Positions 1 to 9,060 are shown, numbered from the stretch's first letter. The stretch is DNA of 64,000 nt from Miltoncostaea oceani (GCF_018141545.1 NZ_CP064357.1:62001-126000), one strand, 5' to 3'. Numbers and translations: made by a program. The notes: generated by a model not told the origin, from the sequence alone.

Positions 1-405
1 GGCCTCGCGCTCGGCCTCGATCGCGCGGAACAGCTCAGGGGAGATCATGAACGGCACCGGCCGCACCTCCGCGTCCGGGAAGTCGCTCTTGCGGGCGACC
101 TCGGCGAGCGCCTCCGCACCCTCCGCGGTTGATGTGAGCGCGAGCTGGGTGCCACCGTTGAGGACCGTGAAGGCCATCGCGACATCGGTGAAGGTCTCCC
201 CGCGCCGTCCCCGGCGGACCCATTCGGCCTGGTCTAGGCAGGCGCGCATGCGCGGCAGCTGATCCCAGTCGAGCTCGAGGCGGCCGTAGTCGGGGTCGCC
301 GTAGGTCGTCATCACCGCAGTGGGTCCGGTGATGACCACGCTCGTGGTCCGGACCTCGATGCTGAGGCGTCCGGTCTCGGGGATCTGCTCGGGGATGAAG
401 CCCAT
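1..405 (-). CDS. Unknown protein, C-terminus off the left edge
   Basis: Reading the minus strand from an ATG at 405 gives 135 codons without a stop, so the gene runs off the window. The protein starts MGFIPEQIPETGRLS and is a soluble mixed alpha/beta sequence with no signal peptide. A purine stretch (GAAAGG) lies just upstream of the start. I recognise no family; the first 35 residues look like beta strands. It is divergent from the lipoprotein gene at 581, with a shared upstream region of about 175 bases. Confidence 0.6.
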   Translation of the reverse strand, partial: MGFIPEQIPETGRLSIEVRTTSVVITGPTAVMTTYGDPDYGRLELDWDQLPRMRACLDQAEWVRRGRRGETFTDVAMAFTVLNGGTQLALTSTAEGAEALAEVARKSDFPDAEVRPVPFMISPELFRAIEAEREA

Positions 406-580
406 CAACGCGACCTTTCGTGCAAGGGGATGAGCCTCGAACGTAAGGCGCCCTCGGGACACTGCACGTGAGACGCGATGATCAGGTGTGGCGACTCACA
501 CGGAAGTCCGGGAGCGGGGCTATTGACGTGGCGCCGCCGCCGGACTTTTATGGCGTCCTATCTGGAGAGGGAGAAGCGCA

Positions 581-1399
581 GTGAAAGTGCGTCCTCGATC
601 GACCTCTGTGCGAGCGCGGACAGGGGCGGTGTTCGCCGCCCTCTCCCTCCTGCTGGGCGGAATCGCGCTGACCGTCGGCTGCGGAGATGACGATTCCTCG
701 GCGGACGTGCCGCCGCCGCCGCCGACCACGCAGACGCGCGTGCCGGATGCGGGCTGCACCGAGTCGACACCCAAGCGGATCGAGTGGAACCCACCCGAGG
801 CGGGCGTGTACGTCGTCGGCTGTTCGACGGACGGAGGGGGTCAGGTCGTCCTCACGAGCACGACGGCGCAGGTCCTGCGGGTCTGGTCTCCAAGCGGAGG
901 GCAGGTCGATTCGTATCCGCCCCCGAGCGGGGATGCCTCCGCGCTCGCTGTCGCGAGCGTGATCCCGACGTCGCCGCTCCCGAACGGCTCGACGCCGCTG
1001 CTTCCAGGAGGGTCGGCATCGATCTTCGGGACTGCGCCGGTGACCGTGACCTTCGAGGCGGACCCCGCCCTGACACACGAAGCGGCCGTCGCCGCTGCCT
1101 TCGCCTCATGGGCGCAGGGGAAGCTGGCTCAGCCCGGTCGACGGCTCGCGATCGGAGCGGCGGCGTGTGCGGATGCCTCGTCTCAAGTCCTCCAGACCCA
1201 GTCCTACTTGGAGGACTCGATCCGGGCGTCCTTCGGGATCTTCGAGTGCACCGACTTCGTGCGCGCGATCCAACGTGAGGTCGGAGACGCGGCGCCGCCC
1301 GCTTCCGTGCTCGATGATGTCCTGTCCACGGGTAGACGCGTCATCGGTCCGAGTTTCCGTGACGAGGTCATCCGGGTGCTCTACCGGCTCGCGTCCTAG
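581..1399 (+). CDS. Secreted lipoprotein of unknown function
   Basis: The GTG start follows a strong ribosome site (GGAGAGGGAGAA). The product has a basic N-terminus, a hydrophobic stretch and a lipobox-like LTVGC, after which comes an Asp/Ser- and Pro-rich linker (DDDSS, then PPPPPP). It should therefore be lipidated on Cys and face outward. The rest is a roughly 220-residue domain with four or five Cys residues that I do not recognise. Its stop codon overlaps the stop of the convergent hydrolase gene in a single CTAG. Confidence 0.8.
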   Translation: MKVRPRSTSVRARTGAVFAALSLLLGGIALTVGCGDDDSSADVPPPPPTTQTRVPDAGCTESTPKRIEWNPPEAGVYVVGCSTDGGGQVVLTSTTAQVLRVWSPSGGQVDSYPPPSGDASALAVASVIPTSPLPNGSTPLLPGGSASIFGTAPVTVTFEADPALTHEAAVAAAFASWAQGKLAQPGRRLAIGAAACADASSQVLQTQSYLEDSIRASFGIFECTDFVRAIQREVGDAAPPASVLDDVLSTGRRVIGPSFRDEVIRVLYRLAS

Positions 1400-1947
1400 C
1401 GCAGGAGCTCTTCGATCCGGGCCCACATCGCCCGGAGCTCCCCCGGTCTCTTGAGGGCGTGGCGAAAGCCGTCCTGCTCCTTGCGGTACATGCCGAGGAG
1501 GGTGCCGCCGGCCTCGAGGTTCGCAATCCGGTCGGCGAGCTTGACGATGACGGCCCGCTCGCCGGCGGCACGGATGCGGGGGTAGGTCAGGGCGTGGCGT
1601 GTCTTGCGGTTCGGGCCCTGGCGGTTGGTGACGGCGTCGACGAGCCGGGCGACCTCCGGCCCGAACGTCTCTCGAACCTCATCGAAGGTGATGGGGGTGT
1701 CCTCGATCACGTCGTGGAGTTGGGCGGACATCCTCAGCTCCAGGTCGGCGCCGAAGCCGAACCGCACGAGCACAGCCTCGACCGCGTCCAGGTGATGCCG
1801 GTAGGGGCGGCCGTCTCCGTAGCGTTGATCGGCGTGCGCCGCGATAGCGAACGCGCGCGCCTCGGCGAGTCGTGCGCGCTCGGATGCCGGCAGGTCTGTG
1901 ACAGCCGGAGCGCCAGCCCCCTGTCTCTCGGAGAGCCCCCGGGCCAC
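1396..1947 (-). CDS. Small alarmone hydrolase, (p)ppGpp 3'-pyrophosphohydrolase type (HD domain)
   Basis: A 183-residue single-domain HD protein of the SpoT/Mesh1 hydrolase type, expected to remove the 3'-diphosphate of (p)ppGpp with a metal ion. Visible ligands are His38 (AAHADQRY), the HD pair at 78-79 (QLHDVIEDT) and Asp139 (KLADRIANL). The typical RPYRHHLDAV segment is also present. No synthetase, TGS or ACT domain follows, so this is a stand-alone hydrolase rather than a long RSH enzyme. The GTG start at 1947 is preceded by GAGGAG. It could act on another nucleotide, as some family members accept NADPH. Confidence 0.85.
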   Translation of the reverse strand: MARGLSERQGAGAPAVTDLPASERARLAEARAFAIAAHADQRYGDGRPYRHHLDAVEAVLVRFGFGADLELRMSAQLHDVIEDTPITFDEVRETFGPEVARLVDAVTNRQGPNRKTRHALTYPRIRAAGERAVIVKLADRIANLEAGGTLLGMYRKEQDGFRHALKRPGELRAMWARIEELLR

Positions 1948-2082
1948 TATGAGAGCTCCTCGTTGACATCGACCCGGAGTGCTCCGGGGGCAATCTTCAT
2001 TCGGTCCATCACCTAAGGCTAGCCAGGCTCGGAGGCAGCGACGCAGTTCCTCTCAGGGGCATGGCGACGTAGGCTCCTCGCG

Positions 2083-2439
2083 ATGGACTTCGACTCCGTC
2101 ATCGCCTTCCTCGAGGAGCACCGCGGCAAGACCGTGGAGGTCTCCCTGTCCCTCCCCTCAACCAGCATGTCCGAGATGCCGCTGGCCGGCTTCTCCGGGA
2201 GGATCGGCAGCATCCGGCAATCGGGCCGGCGCGGCCCGGAGGTTTGGACCCTCCGCCTCGAGATGGAACAGTCGCTACCGGGTCCCGGCCATCTCTGGCT
2301 CGCACGCGAGGGATTTGTCTCGGCCGATCTGATCGCCGATCCCCCCTCAGAGCCGGAGGAGCGTCGCGACTCGGGGACGACATGGACTCTCACCATTCGC
2401 CTGCGCGAGGTCGACGTGGCGGTGATCTTCTACGTGTGA
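2083..2439 (+). CDS. Unknown small protein
   Basis: 118 residues, soluble, without Cys. The sequence alternates short strands (TVEVSLSL, WTLRLEME, WTLTIRLREVDVAVIF) in a way that suggests a beta-rich domain. No clear ribosome site precedes the ATG. An overlapping minus-strand frame exists (2019-2396), but the plus frame has the more natural residue pattern. I do not recognise the family. Confidence 0.5.
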   Translation: MDFDSVIAFLEEHRGKTVEVSLSLPSTSMSEMPLAGFSGRIGSIRQSGRRGPEVWTLRLEMEQSLPGPGHLWLAREGFVSADLIADPPSEPEERRDSGTTWTLTIRLREVDVAVIFYV

Positions 2440-2644
2440 TGGATCGGCGCTCCAGCTCGCGACGCAGAGCGCGCGGGAGAGAGAAGGCCAGGGCGAGCGG
2501 GGGGGCGGCCATGGCCGGCGCCACGGGGAGGCTGCAGAACGGGGGACTCGCCTTATGTTGGTCTCGGTCGCCCGACGTCCGCACGTGAGACGCCGTGATG
2601 GCCGCGACCACCTTCTGACAGCTCGATCAGCCCCGAGGAACCCG

Positions 2645-3049
2645 ATGCCCCTCGTCACCCCCAAACGCCGTGAGAGTCAGGGCCTGCCCGCTGAGACCTG
2701 CGGGAAGATCGAGATCGCCGCGGAGCAGATCGGGGATCCGGAGATCGTGGCCTGGCTCCAGCGCCACTACGCGGCCCGCAGCTCGAACGACGGCTTCGCG
2801 ATCCGCCCCTACGACAAGGACGCTGCTGCCTACTTCCGGGCTGGGCTCCTCCACTCCCCGGACGGCGGGCCGGCACTCATCCTCGCGGACGGCCGCGCCT
2901 GGCACGCGTGGTGGGGTGAGCTCACCGAGCTCCCCTACCCGGTCGCCCTCTCGGATTACCTGCCGCGGCGCCCCCGCCTTCGTCGGCTCGTCCGAGACCT
3001 CGCCGCGGTCGCCCCGTTCGCGGTGATCATCTACCTGCTCCTGCGCTGA
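2645..3049 (+). CDS. Unknown protein with C-terminal membrane anchor
   Basis: ATG 2645 is chosen because GAGGAA stands just upstream; an in-frame extension to 2555 reads as random Arg-rich sequence. The 134-residue product has a soluble domain (about 1-110, with a repeated Trp motif near AWHAWWGEL) and ends in a single hydrophobic segment, AVAPFAVIIYLLL, followed by one Arg. That is the layout of a tail-anchored membrane protein facing the cytoplasm. Function unknown. Confidence 0.65.
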   Translation: MPLVTPKRRESQGLPAETCGKIEIAAEQIGDPEIVAWLQRHYAARSSNDGFAIRPYDKDAAAYFRAGLLHSPDGGPALILADGRAWHAWWGELTELPYPVALSDYLPRRPRLRRLVRDLAAVAPFAVIIYLLLR

Positions 3050-3207
3050 GCCCGGCGAGGCGCCGTCTGGATCGACCCTCCCGGTGATGATCAGCGGCGT
3101 GGGTTTCGCGCCGCCCAGACCTATGGCGACATCACGTCGGCTGATGGGCGCGGCGCCTCGGTAACGGGCCCTTGGTGGTGTCCGGCGTGGGTGATTCACT
3201 GCCGGGC

Positions 3208-4242
3208 ATGGACTGGGAGCGAATGCCCCGCCCGGACGGGGTGAGGGAGGTCACGAACACCGGCAGCGGATTCGAGGTGAGCGTCACCACCGACGTCGAC
3301 GACGAAGGGTTCCTCGCCCGGGAATGCCCGTCGTGCGAGGCCCCGTTCAAGATGCTCGAGCACGAGTACGCCCTCCTGCCCGAGGAGATCGCGCTCACCT
3401 GCCCCTACTGCGGTCACTGTGAGCACCACGCGGAGTTCCTCACCCCTGGGCAGAGGGAGCGTGTGCTTGCCGCGGCCGCAGCACTGGCTCAACAGATGGT
3501 CCATCGCGAGATGAACAGGATGCTCAGGAAGACGTTCGGGCCCTCGCGGCGCCCACGGCGGTCACGGGGCTCCTTCATCAGCCTGGACGTCTCCTACAAG
3601 CCGGGACGGCCTCCCCGGCTCGTCGCGCTCCCGGAAGCCTTCGGGGACAAGACCCGCTCCACCGTCGAATGCTCGAGCTGCGGTAACCACCATGCCGTCT
3701 ACAGCATCAGCGCGTTCTGTCCGGTCTGCGGTCCCCGGCCGGCCGCCGACAAGGTGCTTGAGGAGATCGGCGCGGCCCGGCTCGCCCTCGCCCTCGAGGA
3801 TCGGTTCACCGATGAGGACGAGCGGGAGAACCTGCGGGCCGCGGGTGTCTTCGAGCGGTTCGCGGTGGACGCGCTCGGTTCCGTCGTCAGCCTGTTCGAG
3901 ATCACCGCCCGCGCGGCCTTCGCGAAACGGGCCGCCGATCACGCCACGCTCACGAAGGGCAAGGGGAACGTCTTTCAGCGCCTCGACGACACCGCGGCTC
4001 TCTTCTCCGAACACGCGGGGCTCGACCTTGTCGACCTCGCGGGTGAGGAGAGGTGGCTCCGGATGAAGCAGTCGTTCGCCCGCCGGCACGTCCACGTCCA
4101 CAACGGCGGCGTCGTCGACGAGAAGTTCCTCGCCCAGTCCCCAGGACTCGGCCTGAAGCCCGGGCAGCGGATCGTCATCCGCCGTGCGGAGGCGCAGACG
4201 GCCCTTGACGACCTCGAGGCGATCGTCCGCGCGTTCGCCTGA
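3208..4242 (+). CDS. Double zinc-ribbon protein with HEPN-like C-terminal domain
   Basis: The product (344 residues from ATG 3208; a GTG at 3172 would add 12) holds two Cys4 ribbons: CPSC with CPYCGHC in the first 80 residues, and CSSC with CPVC around the middle. A basic stretch lies between them. The last 170 residues are helical and contain RRHVHVHNGG, which fits the R-X4-6-H motif of HEPN ribonuclease domains, here followed by Asn as in many HEPN proteins. HEPN domains often cut RNA in defence or toxin systems; others are inert. No partner antitoxin is adjacent. The zinc ribbons suggest nucleic acid or protein binding. Function is inferred. Confidence 0.65.
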   Translation: MDWERMPRPDGVREVTNTGSGFEVSVTTDVDDEGFLARECPSCEAPFKMLEHEYALLPEEIALTCPYCGHCEHHAEFLTPGQRERVLAAAAALAQQMVHREMNRMLRKTFGPSRRPRRSRGSFISLDVSYKPGRPPRLVALPEAFGDKTRSTVECSSCGNHHAVYSISAFCPVCGPRPAADKVLEEIGAARLALALEDRFTDEDERENLRAAGVFERFAVDALGSVVSLFEITARAAFAKRAADHATLTKGKGNVFQRLDDTAALFSEHAGLDLVDLAGEERWLRMKQSFARRHVHVHNGGVVDEKFLAQSPGLGLKPGQRIVIRRAEAQTALDDLEAIVRAFA

Positions 4243-4503
4243 GCTGGAGTCGGGAGTCGAGGGCAAGTGGTGCGGAGCCGCCCCGTTGCCTGCGACAGTC
4301 AGCCCCCATCACAGCTAGTGGAGAACGAGCTGACCGTCTGGCCGGCAGGAGCGGTCATGGCCAAGTCGTCCCCCCGGGGTCAGGGCGCGTCGCCGTGGCC
4401 CAAGGCCCGCCCGAACTCGCACGTTCCTCGCCGTGACCTCTCTGCTCTACCGCGATCCCCCCTTCGGGATACCGTTCGAGAAGGGATAGACGAGGGAGGC
4501 CTC

Positions 4504-6099
4504 ATGGGTGCCATGGGAGCGCGCGGGGCGGGGGTGGGGCTCGTAGCGTTGACCGCGCTCGCCGTGGCGGGCTCGGGGGTGGGCGCGCCGCTCGCGACGG
4601 GTCCGGTGCTGGCACTGTCGGGTGGTGGCCCCGAGGTGGTGGCGGTCTCCGACGTCGCCGTGACGGATGCCGGGGACGCCCTCGTCGTCCTCGCGCGACG
4701 GAGGTCCGCGACGGAGCCCGTCGTGCTCCAGGTGCGGCAGCGACGCGGCGCCCGCGGCGTTTTCGCCGCCCCTGTCGCCGTCTCATCGTCCGGTTCGTGG
4801 AGTGGTGTCGAGGCGGCCCTCGGCGCCAACGGCGACGCGTTCGTCGCGTACCCCGCGCCGAGCGGCCTGGTGGTGAAGGTGCGGCGCGGTTGGACGGGTC
4901 GGTGGCGCGACCTCTCGCCCCCGGCCGCCGCCGGCGCGGAGGTCTCGTCGATCCGCCTTGCCCTGACCCCCGGTAGCCGGGGCCGTCTTCTCGATGTCCT
5001 GTGGGTGGAGGACGGGGTCCCGGGTCCCGGTACCGGCGGACTGGTTCTGCGCGGTGCACGGCGCACGGCGAGCACCTGGCTCCAGGCCCCGGATGCCCCG
5101 GGCGGCGCTCCCGGGGCCGTTGCCTTGGCGTCGGGTGGCGCCGCCCTCGCGGTCAGCGCCACACCCGACGGGCACGTCCGCGCCGTGAGTCGCGGGGGCA
5201 TCCATGACGCTTGGGAGGGGCCGGTCGAAGTGGCCCGGGTGGGGGTGCCGACGTCGGTGCCTCTCGGTGTCCGCGTCTCCGCGACGGCTGCGGCGAACGG
5301 TCTCCTGGTCGCCGGCTGGACGGGGATCCCGCCGGGCGGCACGACACGGCACGCGTTCGTCGCCCGGCGGCTGCCGGGGGCGCCGACATGGGACCCGCCT
5401 ACGGACCTCGGCGAGGGCGTCCGGCCGCCGGCCGCGTCGGTGAGTGGCGGGGGCTCGATCGCCGTCGCGTGGCCCGGCGCGGAGGGCGACAGCGACGTGG
5501 GCCCGGAGCCCCTGCTGTTCCGGACCGTCCCGCCCCTGTCCGGGCCGCCCTCCGACACTCTTGAGACGCTGACCCTCCTCCCCGCTGCGGGTGCCGCGGA
5601 GCCTCGTTTCGCCGCCGACGGGTCGTGGGTGGCGGGCATCTTCCCAGGTGAGAACGCCGCTTCGTCCTCCGGCCTCATCGCCTTCGCGGACCGCCCTGGT
5701 GGGCGGGTCCGCCGCACCCCGATCCTCGTCGGCGACAGCCGCGGGTTCGCCGCTGGTGAGCGGTCCGCGCTCCTCGCGGTCGCTGCCCCGGCCCGAGGAA
5801 CGAAGCCTGCCCTCGTCGGCGTCGACGATCTCGGCCCCCTGGGCCTCTCGTCGCCGGGCCGGGTGCGGGCGGGGACCACGGTCGGCGTGAGGTTCCAGCT
5901 GTGGCGCCGCACACGCGTCGCGCTGAGTGTGCTGGGCACGCCAGCTCGACCGGCCGTCGTCCGCACCCTCCCTGCGGGCCGGTCCGTCATCCGGGTGCCG
6001 CTGCCGGCACGCCCGGGGACCTATGTGATTCGCGCGACCGGCCGGGAGCCCGGTGGGCGCTCGGGCCTCCGTCAGCAGGCCGTGGTGCGCGTGAGCTGA
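4504..6099 (+). CDS. Large secreted protein, probable repeat (propeller-like) fold
   Basis: ATG 4504 follows GAGGGAGG; an upstream in-frame extension to 4267 is unlikely because it would bury the signal peptide. Residues 1-35 form a signal peptide (AGVGLVALTALAVAGSGVG). The mature part, near 500 residues, is Gly/Ala/Val-rich with recurring units of the type A-V-A-W-P or L-V-A-G-W followed by acidic turns, as in proteins built from beta-propeller blades. The final 80 residues look like an Ig-like domain. No enzyme motif is visible. Possibly an extracellular binding protein. Confidence 0.7.
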   Translation: MGAMGARGAGVGLVALTALAVAGSGVGAPLATGPVLALSGGGPEVVAVSDVAVTDAGDALVVLARRRSATEPVVLQVRQRRGARGVFAAPVAVSSSGSWSGVEAALGANGDAFVAYPAPSGLVVKVRRGWTGRWRDLSPPAAAGAEVSSIRLALTPGSRGRLLDVLWVEDGVPGPGTGGLVLRGARRTASTWLQAPDAPGGAPGAVALASGGAALAVSATPDGHVRAVSRGGIHDAWEGPVEVARVGVPTSVPLGVRVSATAAANGLLVAGWTGIPPGGTTRHAFVARRLPGAPTWDPPTDLGEGVRPPAASVSGGGSIAVAWPGAEGDSDVGPEPLLFRTVPPLSGPPSDTLETLTLLPAAGAAEPRFAADGSWVAGIFPGENAASSSGLIAFADRPGGRVRRTPILVGDSRGFAAGERSALLAVAAPARGTKPALVGVDDLGPLGLSSPGRVRAGTTVGVRFQLWRRTRVALSVLGTPARPAVVRTLPAGRSVIRVPLPARPGTYVIRATGREPGGRSGLRQQAVVRVS

Positions 6100-6234
6100 A
6101 CCGGGAGGTGCAGCCAGCAAAGGTGAGGGCGGGTCGGTGAGGCGCCGGCCGCACCCTGGGAGCTCTCGGCGGCGGATCGCCGTCTGGCATCGTTGTGAGG
6201 CGCGCGACATTCCATCTCCGAAGAGGGAGTCAGG

Positions 6235-6786
6235 GTGCCCGAGGATGCGGAGGGTCTCGAGAGCTGGTTGAGCGGTCGCATCCGCGCTCGCGCTGCCAGG
6301 GATGACCTCGAGGTCGCCCGCGGCACCCAGTTGGTCGGCGCTCTCGTGTCGCTAATGCGAAGACACGGCGTCGATCCACAGCGCCTCCGGAACGAGATCG
6401 GGACAGAGTGGGTCAGCCGTGATCAGTCGCAGGCGATCTATGGAGACTCGCCCTTCACAGGCTGGAGGGTCCTCGTCCCGGAGAACTGGTACGCCGTCCA
6501 GGATCTCATCGAGAACGGGCGATCCTGGACGGCGACGAGGTTCGCGATCTCGTCGCGCGGGCTGCTGAGACAGGGGAGCGGAGAATGGTCCTTGCTCCCA
6601 CCTCAGGCGGACCTGGTGGTCGAGATGCGCCTCAAGCACATGTCGCGTCAGCAGGACGTCCTGATCGGTGAGGCGCTCGCCTACACCGGGATGCTCGCCA
6701 TGACGGGCCGCTACCCCCAGGGGCGGCCGATACCGGAGGCGCACGAGGGAGGCACTGGCAGTGTCTGGGGGAGAGACGGGCCCTGA
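6235..6786 (+). CDS. Unknown cytoplasmic protein
   Basis: GTG start preceded by GAAGAGGGAGTCAG. The 183-residue product has a helical N-terminus (LSGRIRARAARDDLEVARG) and a central Trp-rich beta region (WRVLVPENWYAVQDLI). No signal peptide, membrane segment or known motif. The stop codon lies at the base of a strong hairpin that separates it from the convergent recombinase-like gene. Confidence 0.6.
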   Translation: MPEDAEGLESWLSGRIRARAARDDLEVARGTQLVGALVSLMRRHGVDPQRLRNEIGTEWVSRDQSQAIYGDSPFTGWRVLVPENWYAVQDLIENGRSWTATRFAISSRGLLRQGSGEWSLLPPQADLVVEMRLKHMSRQQDVLIGEALAYTGMLAMTGRYPQGRPIPEAHEGGTGSVWGRDGP

Positions 6787-6812
6787 CCCCGGGGCCGCAC
6801 CCGGGGTCAGGG
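6781..6812. terminator. Bidirectional hairpin between convergent genes
   Basis: A perfect 12-base inverted repeat, CCCTGACCCCGG (6781-6792) and CCGGGGTCAGGG (6801-6812), with an 8-base loop. It overlaps the end of the 6235 gene and sits 16 bases from the end of the minus-strand gene at 6829. There is no T-run, as is common for terminators in GC-rich actinobacteria. Confidence 0.7.
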
Positions 6813-6828
6813 CGCTCTCCTTCTCGGC

Positions 6829-8211
6829 CTAGGCGGCGCTTCGGCGCCGGACCTCGGCCGCTTCGACATCTCGGGGAGTGCGGAGCCGGATCCGCTTGTC
6901 GACTCCCGGCCTGGTGCGCGCCGGCGGCGCGTCGATGAACACGCCGGAGGGGAAGGCCAGCCGCAGGAAGGTGTTGCGCCGGCCTGGGGGATAGGTCATC
7001 CAGGTCTCCGGGTCGAACGGTTGCTCAGCGGCGGCATCTCCTGTCAGCCTCGCGACGTCCTCGGCGGAGGGCGCCGCCCCGTCGGCCCTGGCCGCCCGCG
7101 CCAGGGAGAGCTCGTCACCGTCGATCATCGCCGTGATCTGGGCGACCAGGTGCCTCTCCGTCGCCGGCGCGGCCAGGGACTGGCCCTGGCAGAAGCTCCG
7201 GTCGTGGACGTGGTGGATGCAGCGGTACCGGTCGGTCTGGACGATGGAGCCGTCGCGAAGTCGGTTGCGTCCGTAGCAGAGGCTCATCGGGCTCCAGCCC
7301 TCACAGCGCCCGCAGTAGAGCAAGCCCGAGAGGGCGTGGTCGAGGTTCTGCCCGGTGACGCGGCGCTCCTCCAGGCGGTCCTTGACGCGCCCCCAGAGCT
7401 GCGGGTCCTCCTCGGCGAGGAGGTCGTGTCCGGAGTCCCAGTATCCATCGCCGTCCGGGACGAGCCCGATGTACCAGGTCCTCCTCAGCATCTGCGAGAC
7501 CCCTGACGCGCTCCATTGGCTGTGGCCCGCCTCACGTCGCGGGATCCCGGCAGCGGACAGGTCCCGGGCGATCCGGCTGATCGAGAGCCCGGAGTCGAAG
7601 TCCCGGAACACCCTCAGGACGACAGACCACTCCTCGGGATCCGGCGCGAGTCGGTTTCCGTCCCAGCGCACCCCGTATGCCCGTCCTCCCTTCACGGGTG
7701 GCAGCCCCTTGGCGCGACGGTGACGGATCAACGCCGTCGAGGCATCTCCGCGCTCAGCCGCCTGCCCTTCCTTGATGGACGTGATGATCGAGCGGACCTG
7801 GCCGTCCATGAGCGCCGGGAAGTCGACGGAGGCGATGAAGGCGCCCGCGGCAACGCAGTCGTCCCAGAAGGTCATCGACTGAACCGCGTCCGGCGCGATC
7901 CTGGTGGCACTGTGTGCCATGACCGCATCGGCCTGGCCTGTGCGCAGGAGCTCGAGGATCCCACCCAGGCGCGCCCGTGGCCCCTCGGCCCCGCCCGACG
8001 TGTCGATCCCTTCGATGACGGTGATGGAGACAGGGGAAGGGTCGATGGCGGTGATGGCGTCGCGGCAGGCCCGCTCATGACCGCGGACGATCTCCGCCTC
8101 CACCTCGGGGTTGGGAGCCCGCCTCCTCGGGCTTCCGTGGTGCGGGTTGATCAGCCACCGGCGGCCGCGCGTTTCCGGTGGAGCAAGGTCAGTTCTCGAG
8201 CGGTCACCCAT
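6829..8211 (-). CDS. Large serine recombinase homologue with eroded active site
   Basis: The ATG at 8211 has an ideal ribosome site (AAGGAGG, five bases away); a longer frame to 8364 is not needed. The 460-residue protein follows the large serine recombinase plan: resolvase-like domain (about 1-130), recombinase domain (GVRWDG...SGLSISRIARDL), and a zinc ribbon (LSGLLYCGRCEG, later YRC and FCQG). The catalytic part is degenerate. Where active enzymes have Y-R-x-S near the N-terminus this protein has WLINPHHGSP, and the LDRLSRD segment reads SATRIAPD, which keeps one Arg but loses the Asp and the second Arg. It probably binds DNA but may not cut it. No att-like repeat was seen nearby. Confidence 0.8.
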   Translation of the reverse strand: MGDRSRTDLAPPETRGRRWLINPHHGSPRRRAPNPEVEAEIVRGHERACRDAITAIDPSPVSITVIEGIDTSGGAEGPRARLGGILELLRTGQADAVMAHSATRIAPDAVQSMTFWDDCVAAGAFIASVDFPALMDGQVRSIITSIKEGQAAERGDASTALIRHRRAKGLPPVKGGRAYGVRWDGNRLAPDPEEWSVVLRVFRDFDSGLSISRIARDLSAAGIPRREAGHSQWSASGVSQMLRRTWYIGLVPDGDGYWDSGHDLLAEEDPQLWGRVKDRLEERRVTGQNLDHALSGLLYCGRCEGWSPMSLCYGRNRLRDGSIVQTDRYRCIHHVHDRSFCQGQSLAAPATERHLVAQITAMIDGDELSLARAARADGAAPSAEDVARLTGDAAAEQPFDPETWMTYPPGRRNTFLRLAFPSGVFIDAPPARTRPGVDKRIRLRTPRDVEAAEVRRRSAA

Positions 8212-8625
8212 GGGGGCCTCCTTGAAGGGTCTGATGGCATCGCCTTGCGTTGACGCGCGGGGACGTGACCAATCCGGCACCGGCCCGTTCCCGGCCTGCT
8301 TGATGCCAGGTGAGCTCTCCCTGCCGCCTGCCCACGCGCGACTCATGAGGACACGATGTGACATCGGATGCGAGTCGCAGCTCAGGTCTTGACGAGTGCC
8401 ACTGAGCAGCTGCTCTAGCGGGGCCGGCAGCGACCGATCGGGCCGATACGTCCAAGAGGCCGCGACTCGCGTGGGAGGCCTCAGGAGGGCCTGTTACCGG
8501 CTCCTGGACGGCAGAGCGGCCGGTCTCTTCGCTCGCAGTGCCACGCGGAAGGCGATCGCCACCTCTCCGGAGCCCTCATCGCATAGCTTCCAGGGGACAG
8601 ATCCTCGCGAGCGGAGGTTGACGAC
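8212..8625. other. Intergenic region between divergent genes
   Basis: About 410 bases lie between the recombinase-like gene and the DUF6636-like gene. I see no convincing small gene, RNA or repeat. It must hold the promoters of both genes, but no consensus -35/-10 pair stands out. Confidence 0.5.
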
Positions 8626-9060
8626 ATGGACGCACCCGGCAGGACACGGCGGCGCCCTCGAAGGGTCGGTCTGCTCGCGACCATGCTGGCGGCGGCTATC
8701 GCGATCCCCCTCGTCTCTGCCGGGGGAGCGGCCGGCGCCACGGTCAGCTTCCGCACTCCGAGCAACAACGTCCACTGCTACTCGGACTCCGGCCCGAGCG
8801 TTCAGTGCTGGGTCCTCTCAGCGACCTGTCGCGGGTATGGAGGGGCGACCTACGCCTACTCGTGGGCCGTCCGCGGCAACGGCCGTCCGTCTCGCTTCTG
8901 CCCGGGCGACATCGTCCGCGGCTCCCGAGTGCTCCGCTACGGGCAGTCGCTCACGTTCCGCGGCACGAGGTGTGTCTCCCGGACGAGCGGACTGACCTGC
9001 ACCCGGACGGCGACGGGTCGCGGCTTCTTCCTCAGCCGGGAGCGTCAACGCATCTTCTAG
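8626..9060 (+). CDS. Secreted DUF6636-type protein
   Basis: ATG 8626 follows GGAGG at eight bases. Signal peptide in residues 1-38 (GLLATMLAAAIAIPLVSAGG). The mature domain has the order seen in DUF6636 proteins: FRTPSNNVHCYS, VQCWV, a Cys pair, FCPGDI, an LRYGQSL turn, CVSRTSGLTC, and GFFLSRERQRIF at the end. Six or more Cys residues probably form disulfides. The family is common in secreted proteins of actinobacteria and its role is unknown. Confidence 0.8.
   Translation: MDAPGRTRRRPRRVGLLATMLAAAIAIPLVSAGGAAGATVSFRTPSNNVHCYSDSGPSVQCWVLSATCRGYGGATYAYSWAVRGNGRPSRFCPGDIVRGSRVLRYGQSLTFRGTRCVSRTSGLTCTRTATGRGFFLSRERQRIF

Noticed and set aside
1459-2016. Plus-strand frame opposite the alarmone hydrolase
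   Set aside because: The minus frame contains the complete HD hydrolase signature.
4380-5990. Long minus-strand frame of 536 codons opposite the secreted protein
   Set aside because: It is the mirror of a GC-rich coding frame; the plus frame has a signal peptide and a ribosome site.
6829-8364. Longer N-terminus for the recombinase-like protein, from 8364
   Set aside because: The ideal ribosome site before 8211 and the lack of structure in the extra 51 residues favour the shorter form.
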